Origin: Petrosia ficiformis | Lineage: Eukaryota; Porifera; Demospongiae; Haplosclerida; Petrosiidae | Direction of reading: 5' to 3' | DNA length: 64,000 nt | Assembly: GCA_947044365.1 (NCBI GenBank) | Contig: OX345636.1 | Coordinates: 24,089,466 to 24,153,465, forward strand | Part shown: piece by piece, positions 22,949-35,092 of the stretch | Numbering within the stretch: the stretch's first letter is position 1 | How the letters are laid out: each line of letters begins with the position of its first letter | Program-made: the position numbers and the translations under genes | The notes under the pieces: generated by a model | Told to the model about the DNA's origin: nothing | The model's input: the letters and a program-made list of their open reading frames with translations, nothing else | Database searches by the model: none

Positions 22949-25071
22949 CTATACTGAAGCAATTGTCAATACTATGTGTTGTATAAAATTTGTTAAATTT
23001 TGAAGATATTTAACAATTTTTGAATTATGCCCACATTGAAAAATAAATTTAGGCTGGAAGCAATCTAAAGTTTCCTGGGTCCATATGGACCCGGTTAGAC
23101 TTGAAAGGGCTAAGGATGAGAGCTTTTTCATGGTTAATGACGATCGAATAGGGGTTGCAAGTATATTCATCTGACTAAAGCCCCTTTCACAATTAGCAGA
23201 AGAGACTACCAATTGTCTTCACAGCATTTCTGAGAGGTGCTAATGTAGCTGGAGGTTCCTGGTCAATACCTTCTTGTTGTACAATATCAATGTATTCTTT
23301 TAAGCCTCTTCTTGCTTCTGTATCATCAATGCAAAACAGATTAGACAGAAAAACTACCTCCTTTTGTCCATATGTTAGTGGGCATGAACTAGTGCTAGCC
23401 CATTTCAATGGATCCAGCACATTAATTGCATTCAATAACTTTTCTGTGTTTCCATCCTTGCTTTTGAATGCCATTAATCTTTTTTCAAGATTTGTTGCAA
23501 GACTCCTCATGAACTGCCCGTGATGAATTACTACATCACACTTCCTGCTATTCAATGGTACACCTTTGAACTTCTTTTCAACCAGAACAGCAGCTTCTGC
23601 CTCTTTGTAGTATACCGCAGGATGATCTACCATTGATGTGAATACTTGAATTTGCCTTTGTACTAAATTATGGGCTCTAGGTAGCATAATATTTCTCTCT
23701 TGTAAATCTTTCGATAATGATGCCAACTCTTCCAAGCTATCATACATTGCTCCAAGATTAAGGACAAAATTATTGGAGGATATTCTTGTGGCCATACCTT
23801 TAAATGAGCTCCTCCGCTCAGTACTGTCTTGATCTGTCCTCACTAGCCTGTGTGAGGTGATCATATAAAGGTGCATAGAGATCCCAAACAACCTTTACAG
23901 TACGAAAACTTGAAGCTACCCAACGTGTACTTAATATACGATCTATTGTATAAAATGTGCTTGCCAATTTTTTGCAGCACTCCCTTCTATTCTTTGAAGA
24001 AGTGTGATATAGGCAATACAGCTTATCAAAGACTACTTTAAAGTGATTAGTTCCTGACACTTCTTCTATTGTATCACCTACTGCTAATTCCAGATGATGG
24101 TTCATGCAATGCCAGACAATCACATTAGGAATTGCATGCTGAATTCTTGCTGCTAGCATTACTGAAGCACCATCAGAGGCAAAACAGATCAGCTTTTCTA
24201 TTAACACCTCTAAAGTAAATCCATGCTTATCCAAACATTTCATCAAAGAGTTGAATATTGACTCAGCACCTTGACCATCTACTAGTTCCACAATGTCAAG
24301 AAAAATTGTAGTAGGTTCTGGCAGACACACTTTAATGTAAATTATGAGTGCAGACTTTTTACTTACAGATGTAGACTCATCATTGATTATCATTTTGCAG
24401 ATTTTTGACCTCATTTCTTGCCCAATATGATCAATGATGGCTTGGCAAGATTTATCACTTTGTAGTGTTGTACCAATATCTATACCATTTAATATATGTT
24501 CATCACATTCAACTGGCATATCACTAAAGGGACGACCCATTTTACCAATTTTATAAGCTATACGAAATACCCTGTTAGTGGTTATAAATTGCTTCTCACT
24601 CATTCTTAGAATGTTACTTTCTATTACTTCCTTACTGGCACGTTGCTTGATTCTCTCCGCCTGCACATGACCGATTGATTCTTTGTGCCGTTTGATTTTA
24701 TTTCTCAAAGACATGAGCTGCTTTTCCTTATTTGTACCTGTGGGTGTAACTGACTTCCATTCTTTTGCTATATGTATACTTTTATCAGCATAACAGCCAA
24801 GTGAAGAAACTTCAATACAAATAGAACACCCTAATTTTTTTTCATTGCTCACTAACCATGGATAGTCCCTCTTCTTGTTATTCCACATCTTCCTATCCCA
24901 ACAAGAAGCCCATGACAGCTGAATAAGCCCAGCTGGTACCACATTGGTGTCAGTATCACTGTCTTGAATGTTTACTCTTACATCAGAGGATTCAGAGCCA
25001 GACTTATCTTCAGAAGATAGATCAATAGTTTCTTCTAGGAAAAACGCAGCTAATTTTGTCTGCTTCAACAT
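22949..25071 (-). pseudogene. hAT transposase (C2 finger/dimerisation type), two frameshifts
   Basis: It starts at an ATG at 25071 (MLKQTKLAAFF) and reads 417 codons: a zinc-type N-terminal segment (CSICIEVSS), a first catalytic Asp line (INDESTSVSKKSALIIY), a second (CFASDGASVMLAARI) and a WHCMNHHLELAV line. The frame shifts near 23850, continues for 200 codons, and shifts again near 23210 into SSANCERGFSQMNILATPIR, the hAT dimerisation motif. The order and motifs are those of hAT transposases resembling vertebrate hAT-derived zinc-finger proteins. Only two frameshifts suggest fairly recent loss. Terminal repeats were not identified. Confidence 0.85.
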
Positions 25072-25339
25072 AATTTTTTACGCACGTATTTGGTGTGGTC
25101 TAATTTGAAGTAATTTCTAAAGTTGATCGAGATCACACCCACATGTGTCGCATTGATGGGTGTGGTCACGAAGGAATTTTATAGTTCAAGAACTATGAAT
25201 ATAAAGTTTACCTTGAAGATGTGAACTGAGAAAGAAGGCTGTAATGAAGTACAACCAACAAAGTATACGCCGTATACTCCCATATACGCTCAAATCGAGC
25301 CCTGGTTGTGCACCATGGGTAATGCCTGTTTTTCTCCTT

Positions 25340-25860
25340 ATATTTAGCAAAGACTCGATCTTGTTAGCAGGGTACCCAATGGATGTGAAAACATTTTTTA
25401 GTTGATTGGTCTCTGTCCTGTATCCTTCGTTGCAAATCCTTTTTGCTCTTGTGATTAGATCTATAGTTAAGGTAATTGTTTGTGTGGGTCGGTTTCCTGT
25501 AGATGTCAGTATGTAGTTTGTTTTCTTTCCTTTCCACTAGGACGTCCAACAATGGGATCTTCTGGTTGTCCTCCTTCTCCATTGTGAATTGGATTCTATG
25601 ATGTAGGCCATTCAGATGTTTTAAAAATTCATCAAGATGTTCTTCGCCATGTTGCCACAGTACGAAAGTGTCATCGACATATCTAAGCCATAGTTTAGGG
25701 CTTAGATCAGCTGTTGTTATCGAAATCTTCCGTAAAAATGTTGGCTATGACAGGAGACAAGGGTGAGCCCATGGCTGTACCGTCATTTTGTTCGTAGAAA
25801 TCATCTTTAAATCTGAAATAAGTAGATCTCAAAACAAATTTCAGTTAGGCTGCATATGTC
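25340..25860 (-). pseudogene. Penelope-like reverse transcriptase fragment 1
   Basis: Reading leftward: YFRFKDDFYEQNDGTAMGSP, LSPVIANIF, then (other frame) LWLRYVDDTFVLWQHGEEHL, LNGLHHRIQFTMEKED and DIYRKPTHTNNYLN. The YVDD active site followed by the IPLLDVLV and YRKPTHT lines is typical of Penelope-like elements. Frameshifts lie around 25720 and 25600. The GIY-YIG end is absent from this copy. Confidence 0.8.
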
Positions 25861-26025
25861 ATCCACATTGGAAGAATGATCATCAACTGCATCATGTATG
25901 TAATTTGTATACAATCTTTACCTAGTCTTTCTGGGCCCCTACTACTGAACTTCAAAGAAAACAGCAACACATGCAGTCTTGTGTGCATAATAATTAATAT
26001 TTAAATTAAAAATTTTTATTACAAA

Positions 26026-26090
26026 GATTAATTTTTTTTGGCCAGGGTGGGCCAGGCCTACCCTGGCCTATCCCTAGATTCGCGCCTGGT
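26026..26090. repeat. Terminal fragment of a DNA transposon family
   Basis: GCCTACCCTGGCCTATCCCTAG...CGCGCCTG is very similar to 43679-43728 (GCCTACCCTAGCCTACTGCTAGCTACGCCC). On the other strand both read as an element starting CA(A/G)G(G/C)GCG. Only one end is seen at each place. Confidence 0.4.
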
Positions 26091-26159
26091 GTTAATTGAC
26101 ATCAGAGGTATCATATCTATACTACTGTGGTTATAATTAAAAGAAGTTTAAGATATATC

Positions 26160-26960
26160 ATACACTGGCGGAGACATGGGGTCTCTACCCATTTAGTCAT
26201 TTAGTTTTTGGAATGTATAGTTTTTTTACAATGTCAATAGCTTGAACAGATAGGTTGTTGAGAGAGTGATCTGGAAAGTTCAAGTGATTATTGATATATC
26301 ATTTGTTTTTGGTGTTGTTTGATTGATGGTTAATCCTTTCTCGTAAAGACTTAGTAGTTAATCCTATGTCGTATTGTTTTCTGCATTTTTTAGGTGTAAT
26401 GAGGTAAATCACATTTTTTGAACTGCAAGAGAAAGTCTGTCTGATGGGGGGAAATGAGGCATGTCACACAGATTATTAGTGATGATTTTATGTATTTTTG
26501 GATTTGGTGGAAGTTTTCAAAAATGATGTCTGTGAGATGTTGATATCTTCTAAGTGGAGGCAGACATTGAAATACAGGGGTTGGTGACAGTTTTCGTGTA
26601 TTTGTTGAAGTCCCTCGATTTAGAAGATGGTAATTGAAGAGTAGCAGTTGACTCTGGTATTGCTCTGATATGTTGTTTGCATTCTCCTACAGTTAGCTTT
26701 TATAGTCTGACTTTTGGTGATGAAAAGTAAAGTAAAGTAAAGATATTGGTATAGGTTTTGGGATTTCTGATAAGTTTTTATGTCTAGACATTTAGTTCCG
26801 TCAAATTGGGTTCCTTTATAGACAGTATGTCTAGAAAATCCACTGACGTTTCATATTTATTGCGTCGATTTGGCCAGATGAGAAAAATGTCATCTATATA
26901 TATATGAGAATAAGTATAGGTTCAACTTTTTGTGTAGATAGGAACCATTCATTGGACTTC
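26160..26960 (-). pseudogene. Penelope-like RT and GIY-YIG fragment 2
   Basis: Starting near 26930, YIDDIFLIWPNRRNKYE gives the RT active site. A thumb/linker region follows, with FQCLPPLRRYQHLTDI. It ends near 26390-26230 with a GIY-YIG-like segment: VIYLITPKKCRKQYDIGLTT, then LRERINHQSNN and NNHLNFPDHSLNNLSVQAI. RT followed by a GIY-YIG nuclease is the Penelope layout. Many stops are present. It is a separate copy from 25340-25860, since the RT active site occurs in both. Confidence 0.7.
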
Positions 26961-26969
26961 TTGAAAGTA

Positions 26970-27837
26970 CATATCAGCAAATTGGAAACAATTGTAATTT
27001 ATGTTTATGTAAAGCAGTTGGATAATAAGGTTGAGGTCAAATATAAGGTCTAATTATGCCTGGAAAAAGAATGCTCATCTTCACCCGGAGGTATGACTGG
27101 AGAAATTAAGATTGATGGCTTCTTTTCAACTTTGCCAAGTACATACATGTATATAATGGAAACAAGTAGTGAATATAAGGGATAATAAATCATATGTAGG
27201 TTATTTCTTTTACTTTCAAGATAAGCGATGTATCAGCATTTTCTCACACCTGTTAAACATCCTTGAAAATATTTTCTTTTACACCGTGATGACATTGCTT
27301 TGCCGGGGTACAACTCTAGTAATGAAATACATATTTATAATTATTACATAACTCTTACCTTCTTGATTGATTGTAGCTCTTGTATTCCTTAAGGGTATTA
27401 AGGTATTTTCTGAAATTGGAAACCACACCCTGTATGCAGTTAAATTAATGATTTTTATAATTATCGAAAGGTGTGGTTGGACACACTGATCGTTGCAATT
27501 TATTTTATAATTCACAACATTTATACAACGTGAAACTTCATATTGCATCATTTCGTTGTGATTTATATATTTTAAGATGTGGAATATGAAATCAAAAACA
27601 CAATTGTTGTAAAATGCGTTGTTTTTCGTTGTAGAAAGTAAAATTGCAAACCTTGTAGTATGAATTTTTTTTCCTGTGAATTATAGAAAGACTTCCTGAC
27701 ACGAGTTAAATATTGCTGTAAAATCGTCTTGTAATATTGCCATGTAATTTATCCTATTATATGAATGAAGTTAAGGAAATTAATAAATGCATTAGTTGGA
27801 ACACACAAAAAGGTTTAATAAGTAGTAAAACAACAAC
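26970..27837. other. No recognisable gene
   Basis: AT-rich sequence between the Penelope remains and the left target-site copy of the HECT/integrase element. Short open stretches on both strands look non-coding. Confidence 0.55.
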
Positions 27838-27843
27838 ATAGTT

Positions 27844-27917
27844 TATGGTGCGCCGTTTGTTTCAAAATTATCGATTCCAAAACTCTAACTTTCTCTAGCA
27901 ATATACGGGCGTGTACG
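27844..27917 (+). repeat. Left terminal inverted repeat
   Basis: Begins TATGGTGCGCCGTTTG and ends ACGGGCGTGTACG. It is identical, base for base, to the complement of 33251-33324. Confidence 0.95.
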
Positions 27918-27946
27918 TATTACGAGAGTAAGTTAGATTACGGAGC

Positions 27947-28146
27947 ATGGAGGGTAAACGGGATTCAACCACGTGTACAGCAGCTACAATAAAAATGGAT
28001 GAAGACATTGCAATAAAAATAAAAATGGATGAAGAGACCCAGGTAATGGTCTAAAAAACATTTTTAGTACATATGAGCTTTTTTTTTTCAATAAAAAGTT
28101 ATCATTTGAGCCACTACTCGGCCTATCACATGCTTTGCCATTTCAT

Positions 28147-28178
<32 letters not shown>

Positions 28179-31100
28179 CATGTATATATTACATATATAT
28201 AGATGGAAGAAATTTTGGAGAATCTGGGATTTGTGGAGACAGTAAAGGAGAGATTTAAGAGGGAAAAGGTTAGTTCACGTATGCATGTTTGATTTCAAGC
28301 AGGAATGGGGTTTGTGATGTTTGCATGTTCAGTTCAATCAACTCAAGTATTAAATGTAATCATTTTATATATTATAATTATGTAATTATATTGCTTTATT
28401 ATAGATATATGCATCTACTGTACCATTGTTGAGTAGGGACCAGCTGAAAGAAGTTGGTGTTGAAACCCTGGGTGAACTGGCAGTTTTAAGAGAAGCATGC
28501 AAGCAGTCCTTAGGCTGTAAGATAATTCATACATTTTTGTGACTGTATTTAGTGATATTTAATGTCTTACAGATTCTAAAGTGGCCTGTGAGGTGAAGCG
28601 CATTATGCAGCCATTGCCTACAGCTACCTCTGAAGAACCATGCTCTAGCCGAGGGAGTGTTGGTAAAGATGGCAAAATTAATTTACAAAGGCAAAACCCC
28701 AGAAGAAAGAAAGGAATAAAAAAGAGTGGTACCAAGAAACCCAAGCCGCCACAAACCTTTCAGAAAAAACTTGTTGTTTTCAAGTATATGGGTATTCGAG
28801 CCCCTTGTACTTTCACACAAAGGGAAGATGACATATTATTTAGAGGTCTGTTGCCTGAACTGTCTGTTGAAGGAAGTGAATTAGAGATTAGGAGTACAAT
28901 TGTGAAAATTCTTCATAATAACAGAAGTTTTCGGCTGGAAGACTTTGACGTGAATGACTTTGAGTTTATGGACGTACATGGGAAGAAAGCTACTGTGCCA
29001 ACATGTGAAGATAATCATCAGTTTACTGGAAAGTCCATTAAGCAATTGGCAGGTGTGGGTGCTGTGTATATAAGACTTACAAAGAAGATTCCTAGCCATG
29101 TAGTCTTTATCAGTGATGATTCAGATTTTGAACCTTTGACTAAGATCAGAAGTGTGCATTCAGACTCCGATTCTAGTTTTGAGTTACCACCCTTTCCTTC
29201 GGGAACAAGGACTTCCCCAAGCCAATCAGCCCCATCAACCACCCTTTCCATTATGTCTACTGGTAACAGGAGTGAACTGAACTACCTACCAACTCTTTCT
29301 ACTGATGTTGTGACCGAACCAATTACGCCTTTGAACCGACCAGCTAGCACTCCTTCAAGTTCATTTCCAACCTCTCCTGTACATGATTCTCATTCTATTA
29401 TGATCAGTGAGTCAGTGGTACATGTACCTCCCTCAAGCTTGCCATCTACAACTCATACTTCTATCACTTCCAGTTCATCTGTGTCAGCCACCACTACTGT
29501 TTTGCAACACATTTTAGATGACAGCATGACCAACCCTCTTCCCACTATCTGTCCTCCTACCAACCCTCCTCCCAACTGCAGTACTATGCACTTCAGCCTG
29601 GATATTCCACATATTGAAGATCCTTTTCAATCAGATGATTTAGATCGCTCAGCCACTCATGCTGAACCAACAACACTGGAGGGTATTCAAGAAAGATATT
29701 CGTCCCTCTCCATGGAAGACATTACAATGATCTATGAGGTTTCTGGCCGTAGCTATGAAAGAACAGTAGATTTTTTGAAAAACCAAACATTGGACAACAT
29801 GCTAAACCTCCTATATGACTACTTTATTGAGTTATGTACAGAAGAATCTCCGAAACTTCAAATGAAACCAGATGCTTCAGACCAGGAAATGGCTGAATTG
29901 GTATTGGGGTTTTATAAAAGTAGCCGTTTCTCTAAAAGTTCTTGTGTTCGAGTTACTCATGAACAAGCAATAGACAGTGGTGGTGTGCGCCGTCAGTTAT
30001 TTTCTTCTGCTTTCAATGCTATAGCTGATGGACATTTACAAATTTTTGAAGGTCCTTCAACTAGAGTGTCACCAGCCATTAAGCCATGTAACATTGTATC
30101 AGGACTTTTGGAGAATCTTGGAAAAGCAATTGCACACCACTTAGTCATGGATAAAAGTGGGTTTCCCTTTCTCTCCCCACCCATTTTTTATTACCTTGTG
30201 GGTAAGGACGATATTGCAATCACTTTACTAGAGGATTTCGATGTCTCTGGACAAGCGTTACATGTGATTAAGAAGGTAAATTAGTTACATAATTATACAT
30301 GAAAGATAACATTGTGGATTTATGTACTTAGATGAAATTCAGCCACTCTGATAACCAATTGGTCGATGATGATGATGATATGAGGTATATCGAAAGTGCT
30401 TTGGATGAATGTGGAAGTGATGTTACTCTTGATGTAAGTCCAGCCTTAATACTCACTGTGTAATTAATTTCTAACTTATTTGCAGGTGGCTAACAAAGAT
30501 GAAATTCTTCAAACTATACTAATCCACAATGGCCTTTACAAAAGAAAAGTTTTCTTAGATAGTCTGTCTGAGGGACTGGAAATTTATAAAATCCACTCAT
30601 TAATGAAGATTTTTCCCAATTTGTTTAAGCCCGTTTTTACCAGCAGTGAATTGTCCGGTACGGATATCATTCAGAAAATTGTTCCATGTGCTGTATCTCT
30701 GGATGATCATATGTTGCAGCTCATATCTTGTCTTTTTGAATATATCACCGAACTGTCTCCAGATGGTATGTCAACTAGATGGAAAGTGCTTGTGTGTACT
30801 TTTAACAACCATATGTGCTTTGAATTCTATTTAATACCTATGTCAATCAACTGTAACAATTACTACTTTTATTTCTTATTGTAAATGTTTCATTCCTTTT
30901 CTTTGTTTTGTGTATGTACCGTGGGTAAGCTGCCAGACATGGGGTAATAGTAATATGTAATAGTAATAGTAAAGATTACTTGATACAGTGTAATATTAAT
31001 AGTAATAGATAGCCTGAGAACCAATGTAATAGTAATAGTAATAGTAATAAGTATGGACTCTTCTGTAATAGTAATAATTGTTATATGCAATACCTCAGCT

Positions 31101-31441
31101 GATATAATAGTAATTGTAATATAATAGACCCCATGTCTGGTGAGCTCAACAAATATTTGCAACTAGCAATATAACTTGATTTTGTTCAATATAATTATAG
31201 TTACTGTCTTTTTCCTTTTTTTTTGTTAGGGTTAAAATGTTTTTTGTGTTTGGTAACTAGGAGTCAGTTTTTGACTCCAGACAGCATTTTGTTGAAGTTT
31301 ACCTCCAAAGAGACAGACCCAGCTTTGTCCTTCCATACATGCTCCAAATGCATTGTTCTTTCAACAAGAATCATAAATGCTCAAGACCTCAAGCTAGAGT
31401 TGAATGTACTTGTACAAGAAAAATCTTTCACCATGGCATAG
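27947..31441 (+). CDS. SAM-HECT E3 ubiquitin-ligase-like protein of the transposon
   Basis: Seven exons with GT-AG introns keep one frame and give about 856 residues: 27947-28042, 28203-28268, 28405-28516, 28573-30275, 30332-30433, 30486-30765, 31230-31441. Exons 2-3 encode a SAM-like domain (ILENLGFVETVKERF...LKEVGVETLGELAVL). Exon 4 has a basic stretch, a conserved region (about residues 155-260), a Ser/Thr/Pro-rich linker, a UBA/CUE-like helix bundle, then the HECT N-lobe (VRVTHEQAIDSGGVRRQLF, GKAIAHHLV). Exons 6-7 complete the C-lobe, with the catalytic-Cys line SFHTCSKCIVLST in exon 7. HECT enzymes pass ubiquitin from an E2 through this Cys. A role in protecting or regulating the transposase is inference only. 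Confidence 0.8.
30940..31135. repeat. (TAATAG)n-rich microsatellite in the last HECT intron
   Basis: Many TAATAG/TAGTAA units, interrupted by unique blocks and framed by CCAGACATGGGG (about 30932) and its near-inverse CCCCATGTCTGG (about 31129). The framing suggests a small hairpin-ended insertion. The minus-strand Thr/Ile-repeat frame here is spurious. Confidence 0.8.
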
Positions 31442-31665
31442 TTAGATATAATGTTCATACTAATTCCAGTCATTGTTTATCCTTTTATGTTACTCCAATG
31501 TGGAAATCGTGGTTTTTGTTTATCCTATTCTGATTTGAGCCACAAGATTGGAACTAATGATTTTATGTTGATTTTTTTTTTGTGCCGTGGTTCATTTTTT
31601 TTTTCATGGGTTGTTATCAGCATTGAAATCAAATATTCATTAAAAAAAAAATCAAAATGATAGAA

Positions 31666-33190
31666 TTAATCAGTCTCAGACTCTGATGAGGTTTCAAGCA
31701 ACTCAGTTAATGTGGTTCTAATTTCCAAAAACTCCACATTGGGATCAACATCTCCTACACTTGATGTCAGATGGTATAAACGTTGCAAAAATATTCTTTT
31801 TGTCTCTTCACTTAAGTCCTCAAGTGTTTCTGGGACAAGCACAGTGTTTACCTGTTCATCTACAATTGGGCCTTCCTCATCCAAGCCAAAACTCTCTAAT
31901 TCAGGTATGTGATGGTCAATTTCACCACGGATTACACTATTAGCCCAGATTTTATACGGGGACCAATTCTGTTCAGTTCGTAATGGGTGCTTGTTCCAAG
32001 CTTTAGTGAACTCTTCAAGAGAATTATTTATTCGAGGTAAATATAAACAATGTAATGCGAAAAGGTCAATTTCATTGTCTGGGTCTAACACACCAACTGC
32101 TTCCATTGCATGGAAAAGGGCATGATAAGTTGAAGCAACACACCTAAACACATCTCTCCACAACCTCTCAATCCTCTGGTTCCTGGTGGAACAGCCAGCA
32201 ATGTGACTTCTTCTTCCCACTCCTCTAACAGAAACCATAAAGTGGCATACCAATATATTCTCACCCCCTTTATCAGACCTCACCCTTGACGGAACACCAT
32301 ATTGAGTGGTAGCATGATAAAATTCATTCATTACAGTGGCTGACTTGTTGTTTGTAGAGCATTTAAGGTACACTATCATCCTTGAAAAGCCATCCAGCCC
32401 ACCATAAATTACAAACCGCCACCTTATAAGACTATGATGGCCATCTATATGCCAAAGGCTATTAGCACTAGGGACACAGTATCTGCGTCTTGTGATCTGC
32501 TGATGCCACCTGACACGCTGCCTCAAGGGATCAGTTCTGCTAATGGAAGCACGAACCCTCCAGCGTTGTACATTTATCCCAATGCTTGACAGATATCCCT
32601 GTAGCATCACCTGACCACAATTGGGGTTCCTCTCTTGGTATTGTTGAACAATAAAGTCTAATGCACGGTCTGAAATTTGAGAGTACTTTGAAATGCACAA
32701 ATTACACTCTTTCAATCTTCTCCATAAGGTGGTACGACTTGTTCCAAAGGCTAGTGCAATCTCATTAAATGTATACCCTGCATCTCTCATAAGCTCATAC
32801 AGCTCAATGTTAATTACTACCTTGGGTCTTCCTGGTAATCCAGATACAGTCAAAACAGTTGGAATATTAACTGGAAGAACAGTACAATTAGAAGTAGCAC
32901 TACATAATCTTCTGAGAGCAAGAACACATCGATGATAGACTGAAAGAAGTGGTGTCTGTTCGTAAAGAGGACTAATAGTGTCTTGTAATATTTGTATTAC
33001 ACTTTCCAGTCGAGTTTTGATTCGATCAAAACCAACAGACGTAACATCTTCTTTCTCACTTTCAGCAATAAGTGTTTCAATATTTGTAACAACCTATACG
33101 GAAAAAAATGAAGATCAGGATATTAGGGGGAAAAAAGATGAAAAAAAAAATGAAAGAGGATATACTTGCCTCTGCTAAAGTGTCAGACAT
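31666..33190 (-). CDS. rve-type integrase/transposase of the transposon
   Basis: Two exons: 33190-33170 (MSDTLAE) and 33093-31666, about 482 residues. The intron starts AG|GCAAGT and ends TATAG, a GC-AG intron; this choice is the one that keeps the frame. The N-terminus is helical. An HTH follows (GYTFNEIALAFGTSRTTLWR), then the catalytic core: first Asp in WHIDGHHSLIRWRF, second in RSDKGGENILV, Glu in NQRIERLWRDVF. The C-terminus is acidic. The ATG-less frame from 32853 seen in simple ORF lists is only part of exon 2. The family is the integrase-core protein set of fish, cnidarians and sponges. It should cut and join the element's inverted repeats. Confidence 0.85.
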
Positions 33191-33250
33191 TTTTCTGTAT
33201 TATTATTATTCATATATATGCGTACACGCCTATATCGTACACGCCTATAT

Positions 33251-33324
33251 CGTACACGCCCGTATATTGCTAGAGAAAGTTAGAGTTTTGGAATCGATAA
33301 TTTTGAAACAAACGGCGCACCATA
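33251..33324 (-). repeat. Right terminal inverted repeat
   Basis: Perfect inverse of 27844-27917. Just inside it (33220-33255) the 16-bp unit CGTACACGCCTATAT is tandemly repeated about three times. Confidence 0.95.
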
Positions 33325-33329
33325 TAGTT

Positions 33330-33877
33330 AACCCTTTATACGCCGTAATTCGAAGATCACGGAAATGCCCAAAAACCAAATTAATTTTATTAATTTTTAC
33401 TTAATTAATTTTTTTAAATGAAAGTTGTTGTCACATTTTTGTGGTTCAAGTACGAGTTTACTTGCTGGAAAGAAATGCTAGTTCTAGTTGCTACTGTTCT
33501 CTTCTTTTCGTGTGTAAATATGAGGTAGGTGAAATGAATAATGAACTTGTAAATAAACAGTAAGAATTATGATAGTTATAAATATAAATAAATAAATATA
33601 TATATATAATTATATATGATTATATAACTATAGTATGTATTGTGTGTATGTATGTATGTATTTTATGAAGTAAAATGGAAAGTAATAGAATAATAATACT
33701 TGTTGGTGTGTATATGATTTATGTATTTATGTCATGTCCATGATGGGCATGGCAAAGAAAGAAACAATCATCATCTCTACCATTATGGCCGAAAATTTTA
33801 GCTAATTAATTATTCATTAGGGGTGTGGTCAATTATTTATTAATTAATTCATAACATGAGTCAGTGGGTGCATTGTT
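33330..33877. other. No gene seen
   Basis: AT-rich spacer with short (AAAT)n and (TGTA)n tracts, lying between the HECT/integrase element and the end of the interrupted hAT gene. Confidence 0.6.
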
Positions 33878-35092
33878 TTAAGAAAGTGCTAGGGCTATAC
33901 TTCTATTTCCCCTCCTGTCCCATTCGCTGAGTACAGCGAAAGAGTCTTTGACAACATTCTTGTGTATATGTAACAAGGCAAGTCCGGTCAAACGAGAATC
34001 TGTCATCGTGGAACGGAGCCAAGTCTTGTGGCGTCTCAAACAGCTGAAGCTTCTCTCGGATGTTGCAGTACTGACTGGAAGAGTAAGAAAAATTTTTTAA
34101 ATGGTGTGAATGTTTGGGTAGAATTCTAAGTTAGCTAACTGAAGAGTGGACTGAATGTGATCTATTTCTGTAGACGCCTCATTTGTTGTTGAAGAAGAAG
34201 ACTCTGGTTCATTTGACTGTGTTGGCCACTTCATCCTCCAACGATCAATTTCTTGTGTGAAATGATCTTTACTTGGTAGATCTGCTGAATAAGCTGTGTA
34301 GATTTCTTTTACTTTTTGGTCATTGGAGAGGTGAGAAACATTATGAGGCAAGAGATACTGCATAGAGTAGTACTTTTCTAGTTCAGGTGACAAAAGTCGA
34401 GATTGTATCTCTTCAATGAGATGATCTAAAAAAGGGAAGTACATGGATCTCCTCCAGTACTCTTCTGGACTAGAGCTTGGCACTGTAGACCTATAACTCT
34501 GTTTTCCAACTGTACGGGGCATATTTTCCTGTATATCAACAAAAGCTGCAAATGACTTGACTGTCTGATATAACTGCTTGAATGCTGTGTTACTGCGTTG
34601 CTGTTTCAAACATTCAATAACAATTTCCCCCTTTTCCTTGGCCATTAACAGATTGCAGTTCACTCTTTGCAAAAATACAGATAGAGATGTTGTATAGCTT
34701 AAAAGATGCTCTGCTACTATAAATGCTACAATGAATCGGAAATTACTGATAGCAGAGAGAGAAGCATTTGTGCTTTTACATCACTGCCAGTACCATTACC
34801 CAGCTTGTCTAAAGCAACAACAACAGAATAGAATTTCGCTTTCAGTGTACTCAGAGCATCACACCTTGATCCCCATCTAGTGTCACTTAATTTTCTATGT
34901 GTGTGACGGTCAGGCATGTCATCGACTTCACTCGCATTATCTACATCTCTAAATGTTTCAAGACGTTTTGCAGAAGCACTCAAGTACACAGCTACTTGCT
35001 GGACAATACCAAACATATTGGTCACATCAGGTTGAGAAGATGAATGGACTAGTGCCAAGTTCAGACTGTGAGCTTTACAGTGGACATATATA

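Larger units (their letters stand above)
27844..33324. mobile_element. DNA transposon with HECT ligase and integrase genes
   Basis: The termini are 73-bp identical inverted repeats (27845-27917 and 33251-33323). The outer base also pairs if the ends are read TATGG...CCATA. A 5-bp direct repeat, TAGTT, flanks the element (27839-27843 and 33325-33329); reading the ends as ATGG...CCAT gives 6 bp, ATAGTT, with one unpaired base on the left. Two convergent genes fill the inside: a seven-exon SAM-HECT gene (+) and a two-exon rve integrase (-). Both are open with clean splice sites, so the element may be recently mobile. The short duplication and rve-type enzyme resemble what I recall of the IS3EU group, but that assignment is from memory. 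Confidence 0.85.

Noticed and set aside
28881..29251. Minus-strand ORFs within the HECT gene
   Set aside because: Antisense shadows of exon 4.
30890..31162. 90-codon Thr/Ile-rich minus-strand ORF
   Set aside because: Translation of a TAATAG repeat inside an intron.
31712..31943. Plus-strand ORFs across the integrase gene
   Set aside because: Antisense shadows of the well-supported minus-strand integrase.
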